A stretch of 64,000 nt of DNA from Gordonia humi (GTDB lineage: Bacteria; Actinomycetota; Actinomycetes; Mycobacteriales; Mycobacteriaceae): the NCBI RefSeq assembly GCF_014197435.1, contig NZ_JACIFP010000001.1, positions 806,001 through 870,000 on the forward strand, given 5' to 3'. The translations under genes were made by a program, and so were the position numbers. The notes under the pieces were generated by a model, which was not told the DNA's origin, ran no database searches, and saw only the letters and a list, made by a program, of their open reading frames with translations. Shown here piece after piece: positions 16,989 to 25,973 of this stretch. Every line of letters begins with the position of its first letter. Position 1 is the stretch's first letter.

Positions 16989-19375
16989 GCGGTCTCCTTG
17001 ATCAGCCCGACACAGGAGTACGCGAGGTCGGGCACCACGTCCACCGGCACGCCGCGCTCGGCGGCCAACATGCGGATGTGCTGATGCTCGGGCAGGTCCG
17101 CCTCGCGCACCAGGATCCGCCACGGAACACGGCGAAGCAGGACGCGCGTGGTCTCGCCGATCCCGGGTTTGACGAAGTTGATCGAGGACAGGCCGTATCG
17201 CTCCTGCATGGCCTCGACCGACGCCCACCCGCTCCACTCCGGAGTACGGTCGGCTTCGCGCAGGCGGACCGCTTCGGCGACGGCGGCCTCGTGCACCGCG
17301 TCGAACTCGGCGGCCACCGCGTCGAGGAACCGGTTCGACACGTCGAACGGGGCGAGATCGGCGTAGAACTTGGCGCCGTGGAAGTCGCCGGGACCGATCA
17401 ACTCGTCGTTCAGCACGGTTCGCGAGACCAACCCGGACACCGTCGAGTTCAGACACGCCGACGCGATCAGGAAGTCGTCGCGAGTCCCGTACAGGCGCGT
17501 GCACGAGCCCGGATCGGCCAGGACCGCGAGCTCGTCGTTCAGGCGCGCGCCGCCGGCGGCGGCGTACTCGTCGAGTGCGGCGGTCAGCTCGCGCGCGATG
17601 GCGCCCTTACCGGTCCACCCGTCCACGAACACCACCGAGTCCGGGTCGTGACGTGCGGTGATGTAGTCGAGGGCGACGGCGTCGATCCCGCGGCCGCGGA
17701 CGATCGAGACGCTGTAGTGAGCGGGTGCCGAGCGTCGTGTGTGCCGGATCCACCGGCCGATCAACACCCCGATCGGGGTGCCTGCGCGCGCGAGCGAGAC
17801 CAGTGTCGGTGCGACGGAGCGTTCGACGAGGATCAGTTCGGCCACGGTGCCGACCGCCAGCGCGAGGCGTCGTGCCGACTCCGCGAGCGAGTCGTCGAAC
17901 AGCTCCAGGTACTCGGCGCCCGGCTGGAACTCGACCGGCAGGGACTCCGCGTAATGGGCCAGACCCGATTGGATACGCCGTTCCCGCTCGGCGACGTCGC
18001 CCTCGAGCGAATACCCGGACAGATCCTTGAGCACCCAGGCGACCTCGTCGGCGGCGTACGAGCCGAAGTCCGGTCCGCGTAGCGGGGCGCCCGTCGGCGC
18101 CACGCGGGTCGACGCGGTCGAGCGGGCCGCGGCGAGCCGTACCGGATCACTCGACGGGACGGTCAGCACCACCACGCGATGCCCGCCGTGGGCGAGGACG
18201 TCGAGCAGACCGCCGTCGGCGCGGAGCGCATCGGTGTCGGCGGGATCGTCGATCACCAGGAGGACCGTCGTCGCCAGATCGGATCCGGGTGGGGCGACGT
18301 TGTAGACGAAACGGCCCGCCGCGTCGACGCCCTCCGGTGCGGGAAAGGAGAAGCCGCGGCGCAGCGGGTAGCCGTCGGTGTCGCGAACGTACGCGGGCGA
18401 CCGGGACGTGGTCTGGAAACGGGCGTCGACACCCTGGTCGGCGAGGCGCTCGGCGATGCACAGCGGCAGGTACATGAGTTCCTCGTGACCGACGACGGTC
18501 ACCGCCTCTCCCTCCGTGAACGCACCACGCAGTCCCGCCGCGAGATCGTCGACGGCGCGGTGGAACGGCGCGGTGTCCGCGGCGAGGAAGCCGTGTCGGC
18601 CACCGTCGGGTACGGACGACGGCCACGCCGCCGTGCGGAACTCGACGTGGCCCCGGTGATCCGCCTTCGGGTTCAGATCGGGTGCGGCGAGGTCGCAGAC
18701 CTGTTCGGTGAGACCGTCCGGCAGGTCGATCCGACCCTGAGCGAGGGCGACGAAGTCGATCGCGACGCCGATCCGCTGCGCGGCCGCCACGCATTCGGCG
18801 TGATGCTCGGGAGCTCGCATGTCGACGAGGGACGCGACCAGATAGTGCGCGTGCGGGTTCAGCGCGTGCAGCGCCTCGATCGCCTCGACGGCGGTGCGAC
18901 CGGTGCTGATCTCGTCGTCGACGAGGACCACCGGAACCGCGGGGGCGGTGTCGAGGAAGCCGGCGTCGGTCGGCTGCAACAGGTGCGTCGTCGCATGCGA
19001 ATGCCCCTCCTCGAACGAGCCGTGGACCGTGGCGGCGGGTACGGCGCGGCGCGTGGAGTGCAGGTAGCGGGCGGCGCCGATCCGTTCGGCCACGCAGTGT
19101 CCGAGACCGGTCGCGGTCTCGGCGAACCCCAGTACCGTCGCCGCGGCGGCGGTCTCGCCGAGCACCGCGACGACCGCGTCGCCGAGGGCGTCCGCCGCGC
19201 CGCGGACCTGCGACGGCGGGGTCGGCAGATGCTTGCCCAACACCGTCGACACCAGCAGGTGTGCACGCTTCGGGTTGCGGCGCAGACCGATGTGGACCAG
19301 GTCGTGCACGCCGTCGCCGGACACGTGCGCACCGAACTCGTCGGTCACCCACGAGGGGCGGGGGTCACTGGTCAC
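16985..19375 (-). CDS. four-domain fusion: PRTase, TRSP, PRTase, PELOTA-like
   Basis: This large cytosolic enzyme has 796 residues. An N-terminal phosphoribosyltransferase has the PRPP loop VLVDDEISTGRT (about 150-161). A middle TRSP-type domain follows (about 260-480; VVGHEELMYLPLCIAERL). The second PRTase has VVFVDGWTGKGA (about 581-592). A C-terminal PELOTA/L7Ae-like RNA-binding segment follows (about 745-793; VPWRILVREADLPEHQHIRM). In published Ter operons these parts are usually separate genes. They are proposed to make a nucleoside-like metabolite. The start is GTG at 19375, overlapping the CitE-like gene by 11 nt. No ATP-grasp partner is visible in the window. Domain boundaries are read by eye. 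Confidence 0.82.
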   Translation of the reverse strand: MTSDPRPSWVTDEFGAHVSGDGVHDLVHIGLRRNPKRAHLLVSTVLGKHLPTPPSQVRGAADALGDAVVAVLGETAAAATVLGFAETATGLGHCVAERIGAARYLHSTRRAVPAATVHGSFEEGHSHATTHLLQPTDAGFLDTAPAVPVVLVDDEISTGRTAVEAIEALHALNPHAHYLVASLVDMRAPEHHAECVAAAQRIGVAIDFVALAQGRIDLPDGLTEQVCDLAAPDLNPKADHRGHVEFRTAAWPSSVPDGGRHGFLAADTAPFHRAVDDLAAGLRGAFTEGEAVTVVGHEELMYLPLCIAERLADQGVDARFQTTSRSPAYVRDTDGYPLRRGFSFPAPEGVDAAGRFVYNVAPPGSDLATTVLLVIDDPADTDALRADGGLLDVLAHGGHRVVVLTVPSSDPVRLAAARSTASTRVAPTGAPLRGPDFGSYAADEVAWVLKDLSGYSLEGDVAERERRIQSGLAHYAESLPVEFQPGAEYLELFDDSLAESARRLALAVGTVAELILVERSVAPTLVSLARAGTPIGVLIGRWIRHTRRSAPAHYSVSIVRGRGIDAVALDYITARHDPDSVVFVDGWTGKGAIARELTAALDEYAAAGGARLNDELAVLADPGSCTRLYGTRDDFLIASACLNSTVSGLVSRTVLNDELIGPGDFHGAKFYADLAPFDVSNRFLDAVAAEFDAVHEAAVAEAVRLREADRTPEWSGWASVEAMQERYGLSSINFVKPGIGETTRVLLRRVPWRILVREADLPEHQHIRMLAAERGVPVDVVPDLAYSCVGLIKETA

Positions 19376-20582
19376 GGGAGCTCCATTCGGTCAGGAGGTC
19401 GACGAAGTTCACATCGGGGCGCGTGACCCCGAAGACGTGCGCGCGGTCCATCACGTCGAGCGCCCAGGCGCGGTGCGGCTTCAGCTCGTTCATCTTGTTG
19501 CCGTACGACGACGCCTGCGCGCCCCCGCCGTCGCGGTCGAGGATGTCCAGGGCGTCGGAGTACTCCTCGTCGCTCACCGGCGACAGGGCGAGCACGGCGC
19601 CCACATGCGTCGGGTGGATGACGGTCTTGCCGGTGATGCCATTGGCGCGGTCGAGGGCGATCTCGCGGAGCAGACCGTCCAGGTCGCGGCTGACCAGCTG
19701 CCGCCGGAAGTAGACGGCGTCGTGCTCGCGGAACGGGGTGTGGCGGAGGGTGGGCGCGAACATCCGCTCGTGGCCCGCGAAGTACTCCCACACCGGACCG
19801 GTGATGGCGAATCCGGTGCCGTCGCGCCTGCCCAGCATGTTGACGATCGCGGCGATCATGTCGGCTGCCACCCGGACGTCGTAGATGGTGACGTCGCGGT
19901 CGCGCCGGATGCCGAACAGCCCGCACACATCGGTGGCGCCGATCCGCACCGCCAGAACACGGTCGCGATAGCGGTTCAGCACGTCCCGGACGGCGATCAA
20001 CTCGGCGTCGCGGGTCTCGCGGTGCACGATCGCGGGCGTCTCCAGCACCGGCATCACATACAGCGGGCGGTCTCCTCGGGCGGCGACGGCGTCGACGGCC
20101 GCGAGTGCGGCGGCGCCCGTGGCGGCCTCGAACTTGGGGACGACGAAACCGGTGAGTCCGTGGTCGGCGGGCAGTGCGGCGGCGATCGTCTCGATGTGGG
20201 CGACGGTCCGCACCCGGACGAACAGGAGGACGCCTGCCCGGCCGTCGCCCGCGAACTCGGCGAGCGTGTCGACGGTCCGCGCCACAGCGAGCTCTTCGTC
20301 GTCGTCGGCGACGGCGTCCTCCAGATCGATGACCATCGACGTGACCCCCTCGGCGGCACGGCGACGGACGGCCGCTGCGAGATCGGGGCGGGTGGCGGGC
20401 ACGTACAGGGTGGCGCCCAGGGCGACGGCCAGACGGCGGATCGGTCCGTCGAACCGCACCTGCCGCGGTCGGTGGAGGAAGAGACGGTCGAGCTGTGCTT
20501 CGGTCATCTGGCCGAACGCGGTGATGCCGTCGGTCGCGGCGATCGAATCGGTCACGGTCGGCTCCTCGGGTCTGGTCGTCAT
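19365..20582 (-). CDS. CitE-like HpcH/HpaI aldolase-family lyase of Ter operon
   Basis: This 405-residue TIM-barrel protein is of the citrate lyase beta/CitE type. LYVPATRPDL, VIDLEDAVADDDE and the Arg/Glu pair around LLFVRVRT and MPVLETPAIV fit the Mg2+ and acyl-CoA or oxaloacetate-type site. KTVIHPTHVGAV is typical of the C-terminal part. Ter-linked CitE homologues form their own subfamily, predicted to trim a C-C bond in a nucleoside-like product. The ATG overlaps the stop of the upstream helical gene (ATGA) and the stop overlaps the next start, so the run is translationally coupled. An internal GTG at 20555 is an alternative start. Confidence 0.87.
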   Translation of the reverse strand: MTTRPEEPTVTDSIAATDGITAFGQMTEAQLDRLFLHRPRQVRFDGPIRRLAVALGATLYVPATRPDLAAAVRRRAAEGVTSMVIDLEDAVADDDEELAVARTVDTLAEFAGDGRAGVLLFVRVRTVAHIETIAAALPADHGLTGFVVPKFEAATGAAALAAVDAVAARGDRPLYVMPVLETPAIVHRETRDAELIAVRDVLNRYRDRVLAVRIGATDVCGLFGIRRDRDVTIYDVRVAADMIAAIVNMLGRRDGTGFAITGPVWEYFAGHERMFAPTLRHTPFREHDAVYFRRQLVSRDLDGLLREIALDRANGITGKTVIHPTHVGAVLALSPVSDEEYSDALDILDRDGGGAQASSYGNKMNELKPHRAWALDVMDRAHVFGVTRPDVNFVDLLTEWSSRDQ

Positions 20583-21763
20583 CGGGCGACCTGTTCACGC
20601 ATCCGGCCGATGACCTCGGTGATCCGGGTGTCGACGGCGCGCAGTTGGGTGAGGTAGCTCCAGTAGTCGGGGTGGATCCGTTCCAGGGTGGTCGCGGCGC
20701 GGTCGATGCGCTGACCCTGCGCGTCGAGGACCGACCCCCATTCGCGCTCGAGGCCGTGCCCGAGCGCGAAGTTCTGGGCGTCTCGAACTCGGAAGCGGAC
20801 CTTGGCGGCCGCCTCTCCGGGATCGCGACGCACCTCCCGCAGGTCGGTGAGTCTGTCGAAGACGCGGTCGAGTGCGGCATCGGCATGTGTCAGGCGGGTG
20901 CGCGCGATCTCCGCTGCGTCCAGGGCCTCGTCGGGCGCCGAGCCCGCGAGCGTCGTCGCCCGGTCGAGTCGCTCGCCCGCGGCGGACAGGTCGGCACGGA
21001 CCTCCTCGGGTGTGGACACGAGGTCGGCGGAGCACTCACCGCTGAAGTCCCGCAGCAGCTGGGACATCACACCGGGCACCGCCTCGAGCCGCGTGGTGAC
21101 GGCGTCGGCGCGAGTACGCAGCGAACGGATGGTGCGGTCGGCGACGGCGGCCAGTCCCGGAGCCTGCCCGAGGCGCTGCTCCAGGTCGTCGGCCGCGGCG
21201 ATCAGCTCATCGCCGGTCTGCTGCTGTTCGACGATGCCCGACGCCGCCTCGAATGCCGCCGTCGCTCGCGTCAGACGGTCGGCGGCGGCGCGGACCGAGC
21301 CGAGTCGGATGTGCTCGGGTGCGGCCCGGTCGAATGCCGCGAGCGCGCGGGTGGCCGCCACCCGGCCGTCCCGTTGTGCACGGGTGGCCGCGGCCATCGC
21401 CTCATGCCCGTCGTAGAGGGCCTTCTGATGGGTGGAGGAGAACCGGTTCATCGCCGCCGCGACGTCGTTGAACGAGCGCACGCAGGCGTCGACGGCCTGC
21501 GGTGTGGCGGCCGGAGAGCCGTCCGCCGTCAGGGTCAAGTACGTGGAGATGACCCCGTCGTACTGATCGCGGAGCGCGTCGAAGTCCTGCTGCGGAATCC
21601 GACCGGGTGCGACGGCCCGCGACGCACGGACCGCGGGAGCGATCTCGCCCATCCGGGACTCGGTCGCGAAGAACGCGTCGGTCAGCGCGGCGAACTGCGC
21701 GGCGGTGGCGCGGATCGTCTGCTGCCGCCTGCCGAACAGGCCTCGACGCGAATTGCTGGACAC
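20579..21763 (-). CDS. all-helical coiled-coil protein of Ter operon
   Basis: The 394-residue product is nearly all alpha-helix, rich in Ala, Arg, Asp and Glu with heptad-like runs (for example ADRLTRATAAFEAASGIVEQ). It has no transmembrane segment or signal peptide. The N-terminus MSSNSRRGLFGRRQQT is basic. I do not recognise a defined family; it lacks the features I would expect of TelA/KlaA. It is the first gene of the coupled run leading into the CitE-like, PRTase-fusion, HAD and double-TerD genes. It may be a scaffold or membrane-surface partner, similar in role to TelA. Confidence 0.75.
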   Translation of the reverse strand: MSSNSRRGLFGRRQQTIRATAAQFAALTDAFFATESRMGEIAPAVRASRAVAPGRIPQQDFDALRDQYDGVISTYLTLTADGSPAATPQAVDACVRSFNDVAAAMNRFSSTHQKALYDGHEAMAAATRAQRDGRVAATRALAAFDRAAPEHIRLGSVRAAADRLTRATAAFEAASGIVEQQQTGDELIAAADDLEQRLGQAPGLAAVADRTIRSLRTRADAVTTRLEAVPGVMSQLLRDFSGECSADLVSTPEEVRADLSAAGERLDRATTLAGSAPDEALDAAEIARTRLTHADAALDRVFDRLTDLREVRRDPGEAAAKVRFRVRDAQNFALGHGLEREWGSVLDAQGQRIDRAATTLERIHPDYWSYLTQLRAVDTRITEVIGRMREQVAR

Positions 21764-21795
21764 GTATGAATGCTATCGATTCACGAGCGCGACGC

Positions 21796-21826
21796 CGGGT
21801 CGGTCGCCGGTCGATCGATCGACCCG
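21796..21826 (-). terminator. probable terminator after TerA-like gene
   Basis: CGGGTCG (21796-21802) and CGACCCG (21820-21826) form a 7-bp stem just downstream of the stop at 21835. Flanking GACGCC/GGCGTC could extend or compete with it. Confidence 0.4.
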
Positions 21827-21834
21827 ACGCGGCG

Positions 21835-22440
21835 TCACTTGCGGCCGGCCGTCCACTTCATGCCGAAACCGTAGGCGGCGTCGACATCGCGCTGGGCGCC
21901 GTGGATGTAGCGGACTTCGCGGCCGACCTGCATCTCGCCGTTCACGTTGGTCAGCATCGCGATGGCGCACGAGACGGCGCCGTCGTCGGCCGAGTCCAGA
22001 CGGACCTCCACCTGCGGACCGCTGGTCGGCATCAGCGTGACGACGCCGTTCGCCGTCGACCAGTTCGGTGCACCCTCGTAGATGTAGGCGAAGATCAGCA
22101 CTCGCCGGAAGCGGTTCACATCGCCGAGATTGACGTACAGGTTCTCCCCGCCCTCGGAGTTCCCGCTGCGGTCGTCGCCGTCGAGGAAGATGAACGGCGG
22201 ACCGTTCAGATCACCGAACGAGTTCCCCAGCGCCTGCACGACGCCCTTGGTGCCGTCGGCCAGCTCGTACATGGCGGCGAGGTCGAGGTCGATGCCCGCG
22301 CTGCGCTTGAAGAATCCGCGCGGCGCCGACTGCGTCCAGTTCAGGTTCACGCGCATGTTGCCCTGCGCCTGACCCTTCTTCGTCAGGGAGATCGACGGGG
22401 TGGCCTTGTCGAGGGTCACCTTGTTCATGTTCACGGCCAT
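21835..22440 (-). CDS. TerD/TerA-like tellurium resistance protein
   Basis: The 201-residue divergent member of the TerD superfamily resembles the C-terminal unit of TerA. It begins MAVNMNKVTLDKATPSISLT and has DLDLAAMYELADG, PFIFLDGDDRSG and SEGGENLYVNLGD as calcium-loop equivalents. It ends VDAAYGFGMKWTAGRK. It lies 12 nt after the DUF475/TerC-like gene on the same strand, so these two are probably one transcript. No signal peptide. TerA proteins are cytosolic partners of TerC and TerD. Confidence 0.87.
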   Translation of the reverse strand: MAVNMNKVTLDKATPSISLTKKGQAQGNMRVNLNWTQSAPRGFFKRSAGIDLDLAAMYELADGTKGVVQALGNSFGDLNGPPFIFLDGDDRSGNSEGGENLYVNLGDVNRFRRVLIFAYIYEGAPNWSTANGVVTLMPTSGPQVEVRLDSADDGAVSCAIAMLTNVNGEMQVGREVRYIHGAQRDVDAAYGFGMKWTAGRK

Positions 22441-22452
22441 GGCGGCAGTCTC

Positions 22453-23556
22453 CTATTTCACTTCGACGGGCTCGGGTTCGGACGCCTCTTCGCGGCGCTT
22501 GCGCACGACGCTGCTGCCGAGGGCGGCGAGGATCAGGACCACCCCGATCAGGCCGGTCACGACCTCCGGGACCTCGGTGCCGATCGAGTACATGAGGATC
22601 AGGGCCAGCGCGCCGATCGCCCAGTGCGCGCCGTGCTCGAGGTAGACGTACTCCGACAGAGTGCCCTTGCGGACGAGGTACACGGTCAGCGAACGAACGA
22701 ACATGGCGCCGATCAGGCCGAGGCCCAGGGCGATCAGGATCGGGTCGGCGGTGATCGCGAACGCGCCGATCACGCCGTCGAACGAGAAGGACGCGTCCAG
22801 GACCTCGAGGTACAGGAACAGGAAGAAGCCGGCCTTACCGGTCGCCTTCACCAGATCGGACGGGCCGCGAGACGACTCGGCCTCCTCCTCGAACTCCTCC
22901 GTGTGGAAGAGCGAGCCGAGGCCGTCGACGGCGATGTACGTGATCATGCCCAGTGCGCCGGCGATCATGACGGTGCTGGTCTTGCCGTCCGGGGCGATGT
23001 ACTCGGCCGTGATGATCAGGATCGCGGTGGCGACGATGACGTTCAGCATCTCGAGCTTGCCGATGCGGATCAGCGGCTTCTCGATCCAGGAGAGCCAGGT
23101 GATCTCCTTGTCCTCGAAGATGAAGCCGAGGAACAGCATGAGCAGGAACATGCCGCCGAACGCCGCGATCTGCGGATGGGCGTCGGTGATGATGGTCTCG
23201 TAGCTCGGATCGCCGTTCGCGAAGTGCGAGGCGTCGTCGGCGGGCGGGTTGAGCGCCAGGTCGAGCGCCTTGATCGGGTTGAGACCGGACGACAACCAGA
23301 CGACGGCGAGCGGGAACAGCACGCGCATGCCGAAGACGGCGATGACGATGCCGACGGTCAGGAAGATCTTCTGCCAGAAGTCGCTCATCCGGCGCAGGAC
23401 GGTGGCGTTGATGACGGCGTTGTCGAAGGAGAGCGAGATCTCCAGGATGCCGAGGATCAGGGTCAGCAGGAGCGCTTCGGGCCCGCCGTAGACGAACGCC
23501 ACGACGAGCGCGACGATCGTGACGACGAACGAGATGCCGAATGTTCGGAGGATCAC
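22453..23556 (-). CDS. DUF475/TerC-like integral membrane protein
   Basis: The 367-residue protein has about eight or nine transmembrane helices. The repeated acidic membrane motifs typical of the TerC superfamily are present twice: ILEISLSFDNAVINATVL (about 37-54) and LEVLDASFSFDGVIGAF. In TerC these are thought to bind or move a metal ion (manganese export has been shown for some members). A charged cytoplasmic loop (EEFEEEAESSRG) lies in the middle. The start is GTG at 23556. It forms the membrane anchor of this Ter system and heads a unit with the TerA-like gene. Confidence 0.9.
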   Translation of the reverse strand: MILRTFGISFVVTIVALVVAFVYGGPEALLLTLILGILEISLSFDNAVINATVLRRMSDFWQKIFLTVGIVIAVFGMRVLFPLAVVWLSSGLNPIKALDLALNPPADDASHFANGDPSYETIITDAHPQIAAFGGMFLLMLFLGFIFEDKEITWLSWIEKPLIRIGKLEMLNVIVATAILIITAEYIAPDGKTSTVMIAGALGMITYIAVDGLGSLFHTEEFEEEAESSRGPSDLVKATGKAGFFLFLYLEVLDASFSFDGVIGAFAITADPILIALGLGLIGAMFVRSLTVYLVRKGTLSEYVYLEHGAHWAIGALALILMYSIGTEVPEVVTGLIGVVLILAALGSSVVRKRREEASEPEPVEVK

Positions 23557-23705
23557 GTGCGGTGACGGCCTTTCGGGTGGTCAGGCGATGCGACGGATCC
23601 GGAGCGGATGGCGGCGGTCGCCGGTGCCGATGCGAGGCCGTCGGCGGGCGGGCGGCTCACCGACGACCTCGCACAGACAGAGGGATCAGAGTGTGGGTGC
23701 GTTAC

Positions 23706-24281
23706 TCAGACGTTGACGCCGAAGTCGCGTGCGATGCCGGCCAGACCGGAGGCGTAGCCCTGGCCGATGGCGCGGAACTTCCAGTCGGTGCCGTTGCGGT
23801 ACAGCTCGCCGAAGACCATCGCGGTCTCGGTCGAGGCGTCCTCGGTGAGGTCGTAACGGGCGATCTCGGAGCCGTTCGCACGGTTCACGACGCGGATGAA
23901 CGCGTTGCGGACCTGGCCGAACGACTGGCTGCGTGCGTCGGCGTCATAGATCGAGACGGGGAAGACGATGGCGTCGACCTCCGGCGGAACCGATGCGAGA
24001 TCGACGTTGATCGACTCGTCGTCGCCGTCGCCCTCACCGGTGGTGTTGTCGCCGGTGTGCTCGATGGAGCCGTCCGGCGAACGCAGGTTGTTGAAGAAGA
24101 CGAAGTGCTGATCGGAGACGGCCTTCTTATCGGCCTTGAGTGCGATCGCGCTGCCGTCCAGGTCGAAGTCGGTTCCGGTGGTGGTGCGCACGTCCCAGCC
24201 GAGGCCGATGGTGACCGCGGTCAGTCCCGGAGCCTCCTTGGTCAGCGAGACGTTGCCGCCCTTGGTCAAGCTCACACCCAT
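23706..24281 (-). CDS. terD: TerD-family stress protein, second paralogue
   Basis: The 191-residue single TerD domain begins [20 protein letters not shown], with calcium loops DFDLDGSA and [10 protein letters not shown] and the ending [19 protein letters not shown]. It aligns end to end with the TerD at 11679-12254. The ATG at 24281 is preferred over ATG at 24287 because AAAGGG is then 7 nt upstream. It lies 149 bp before the DUF475 gene in the same direction. TerD is an abundant cytosolic protein in tellurite and envelope-stress responses. Confidence 0.93.
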   Translation of the reverse strand: MGVSLTKGGNVSLTKEAPGLTAVTIGLGWDVRTTTGTDFDLDGSAIALKADKKAVSDQHFVFFNNLRSPDGSIEHTGDNTTGEGDGDDESINVDLASVPPEVDAIVFPVSIYDADARSQSFGQVRNAFIRVVNRANGSEIARYDLTEDASTETAMVFGELYRNGTDWKFRAIGQGYASGLAGIARDFGVNV

Positions 24282-24453
24282 GTGCATTCCCTTTCAATCG
24301 ACGAGCATCGCTGCTCTGGTTCGACTCCTGCCCCGGATCCGGGGCTCAGCGTCACTGTATCCGCGTCTGTGGTCTTCGGTCGGGCGGACAAGTCGGTCAC
24401 ACGAATGAATCCACGGTGCCCCGTTTCCGGTGACGCGGCTCATCGACCAAGGT

Positions 24454-24495
24454 TAGCGTGAACTCACGACAGCGGCATGGGGGCGATCACCCATG
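24454..24495 (+). promoter_or_regulatory. -10 element and dyad before TerD-TerA fusion gene
   Basis: TAGCGT (24454-24459) fits TANNNT, and a perfect 6-bp dyad CATGGG/CCCATG (24476-24481, 24490-24495) lies just downstream, where a repressor or mRNA hairpin could act. The rest of 24282-24560 shows nothing else I can name. Confidence 0.35.
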
Positions 24496-24560
24496 TCTGC
24501 GTGTGGTGGCGATGCGTCGGCGACAGGGCGTCGCGGGCGATCCGACGAAGGCGATGGTGA

Positions 24561-25862
24561 ATGGAACTCCTGGTCAAGGGCGCGAAGGCGCCGCTGGTGA
24601 GTACACGGGCGCGGGTGTCGGCGTCGGGCGGTGCGCAGGGCTCGCTCGACCTGATCGCGGTGCTGCTGACCGAGTCGGGCGTCGTGCGGTCCGATTCGGA
24701 CATGGTCTTCTTCAACAATCCGGTCGCCGACGGGGTGCGGCTGGACCCCGACGGCGCATTCAGTGTCGACGTGGACGCCGTGCCGCCCGGGATCGATCGC
24801 ATCGTCGTCGCGGCGAGCACCGAAGCGCAGGGGATCACGTTCGGCCAGGTGGGTGCGGTGGCCGTGACCATCCGGTCCGAGTCCGACGATCTCGAGTTCC
24901 GACCGCCGGATCTGTCGAGCGAGACCGTGTTGATCCTCGTCGAGTTCTATCGGCGGGCGGGCGCCTGGAAGATCGACGCCGTCGGGCAGGGGTACGCGGC
25001 CGGGTTGGCGGCGTTCGCGACCGAACGCGGAATCAGCGTCGACGACGACGCTCCGCAGCAGGCGGCGCCGACTCCTCCGGCACCGACTGCTCCCGCACCG
25101 ACTCCTCCGGCCCCGACGGCCCCCGCGATCGACATGCGGAAGGTGACGGTCTCGATCACCAAGGACTCGCCGTCGAAGACGGCCAAGATCGATCTCCGCA
25201 AATCGCAGGGCGATCCGTCGTGGGTGCTCACGGTGGGTCTCGAATGGGACGGGCGCGGCGCGAAGTACGACCGGAACGGGCGGGTGAAGAAGTACGGCAA
25301 GGGCGACCTCGACGTCTACTTCTTCTGCCGGAACGAGGAGACGAACGAGTTCGTCGTGCTCTCCGGCGAACCCGGGCACACCGGTGACCTGGACCGGTGG
25401 CCGTACATCCGGCATCACGGCGACAGCCTCGGGCCCGGGCGGGGGAACCGCCCGGCCGTCGAACAGGTGACGGTGCGCCCGCAGGAGAACGGCGACCTGC
25501 TGGTGAACGTGTACCAGTCGGTGGACAACGGGGCCGGCGCCATCGACGAGTTCGGGAATCCGCGCGTCGCGGTCCGATACGGTCGAGCGGGTGCGGACGG
25601 CCTGCCGGGGCCGGACGCCGACGAGATCGTCGTGCACATCGGGAACAAGAAGAACTCGTACTGGGCGACGATCGCGCACATCGACGTGCAGGACGGGGTT
25701 CTGCTCGTCGACGGCGAGACCAGGTACAGCAAGCCTTCGAGCGAGGTCATGCCGACGCTCGACCGGCACGGGAAATGGATCCGGCAGTCGCAGCGGGCCC
25801 CGATCGGTCAGAGCAAGTCGAGTGCGGGGCAGGGGCTCACCTTCTACACCGGAGCACTGTGA
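24561..25862 (+). CDS. TerD domain fused to TerA-like domain
   Basis: The 433-residue product has an N-terminal TerD-like domain (1-160) with DMVFFNNPVADGVRL and GQGYAAGLAAFATERGISV. A Pro/Ala-Thr linker follows (about 162-190, APTPPAPTAPAPTPPAPT). The C-terminal domain is of the TerA type (from IDMRKVTVSITKDSP; GDLDVYFFCRNEETNE). It is divergent from the TerD at 23706-24281, so this gene is a separate rightward unit of the Ter cluster. AAGG lies about 10 nt before the ATG. It probably works with the DUF475 membrane protein. It ends in a long hairpin shared with ino1. Confidence 0.88.
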   Translation: MELLVKGAKAPLVSTRARVSASGGAQGSLDLIAVLLTESGVVRSDSDMVFFNNPVADGVRLDPDGAFSVDVDAVPPGIDRIVVAASTEAQGITFGQVGAVAVTIRSESDDLEFRPPDLSSETVLILVEFYRRAGAWKIDAVGQGYAAGLAAFATERGISVDDDAPQQAAPTPPAPTAPAPTPPAPTAPAIDMRKVTVSITKDSPSKTAKIDLRKSQGDPSWVLTVGLEWDGRGAKYDRNGRVKKYGKGDLDVYFFCRNEETNEFVVLSGEPGHTGDLDRWPYIRHHGDSLGPGRGNRPAVEQVTVRPQENGDLLVNVYQSVDNGAGAIDEFGNPRVAVRYGRAGADGLPGPDADEIVVHIGNKKNSYWATIAHIDVQDGVLLVDGETRYSKPSSEVMPTLDRHGKWIRQSQRAPIGQSKSSAGQGLTFYTGAL

Positions 25863-25887
25863 ACCCGAGCGATTCCCGGTGAAGACG

Positions 25888-25935
25888 ACGATGTCGACGA
25901 CAGGACTCGTTTCCGAATCGTGTCGTCGACATCGT
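25888..25935. terminator. long bidirectional hairpin between TerDA and ino1
   Basis: Perfect 15-bp arms (25888-25902 and 25921-25935, core CGATGTCGACGACA) extend with two mismatches to about 22 bp and a 4-nt TTTC loop. The hairpin sits between convergent stops. Confidence 0.7.
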
Positions 25936-25973
25936 GGAGGTCCCGACTCCGGTACCGCCGAGCGGAGCCGCTC

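Noticed and set aside
20579..21763. TelA/KlaA toxic-anion resistance protein
   Set aside because: Helical and in the right place, but I could not see TelA sequence signatures; left as an unnamed coiled-coil protein.
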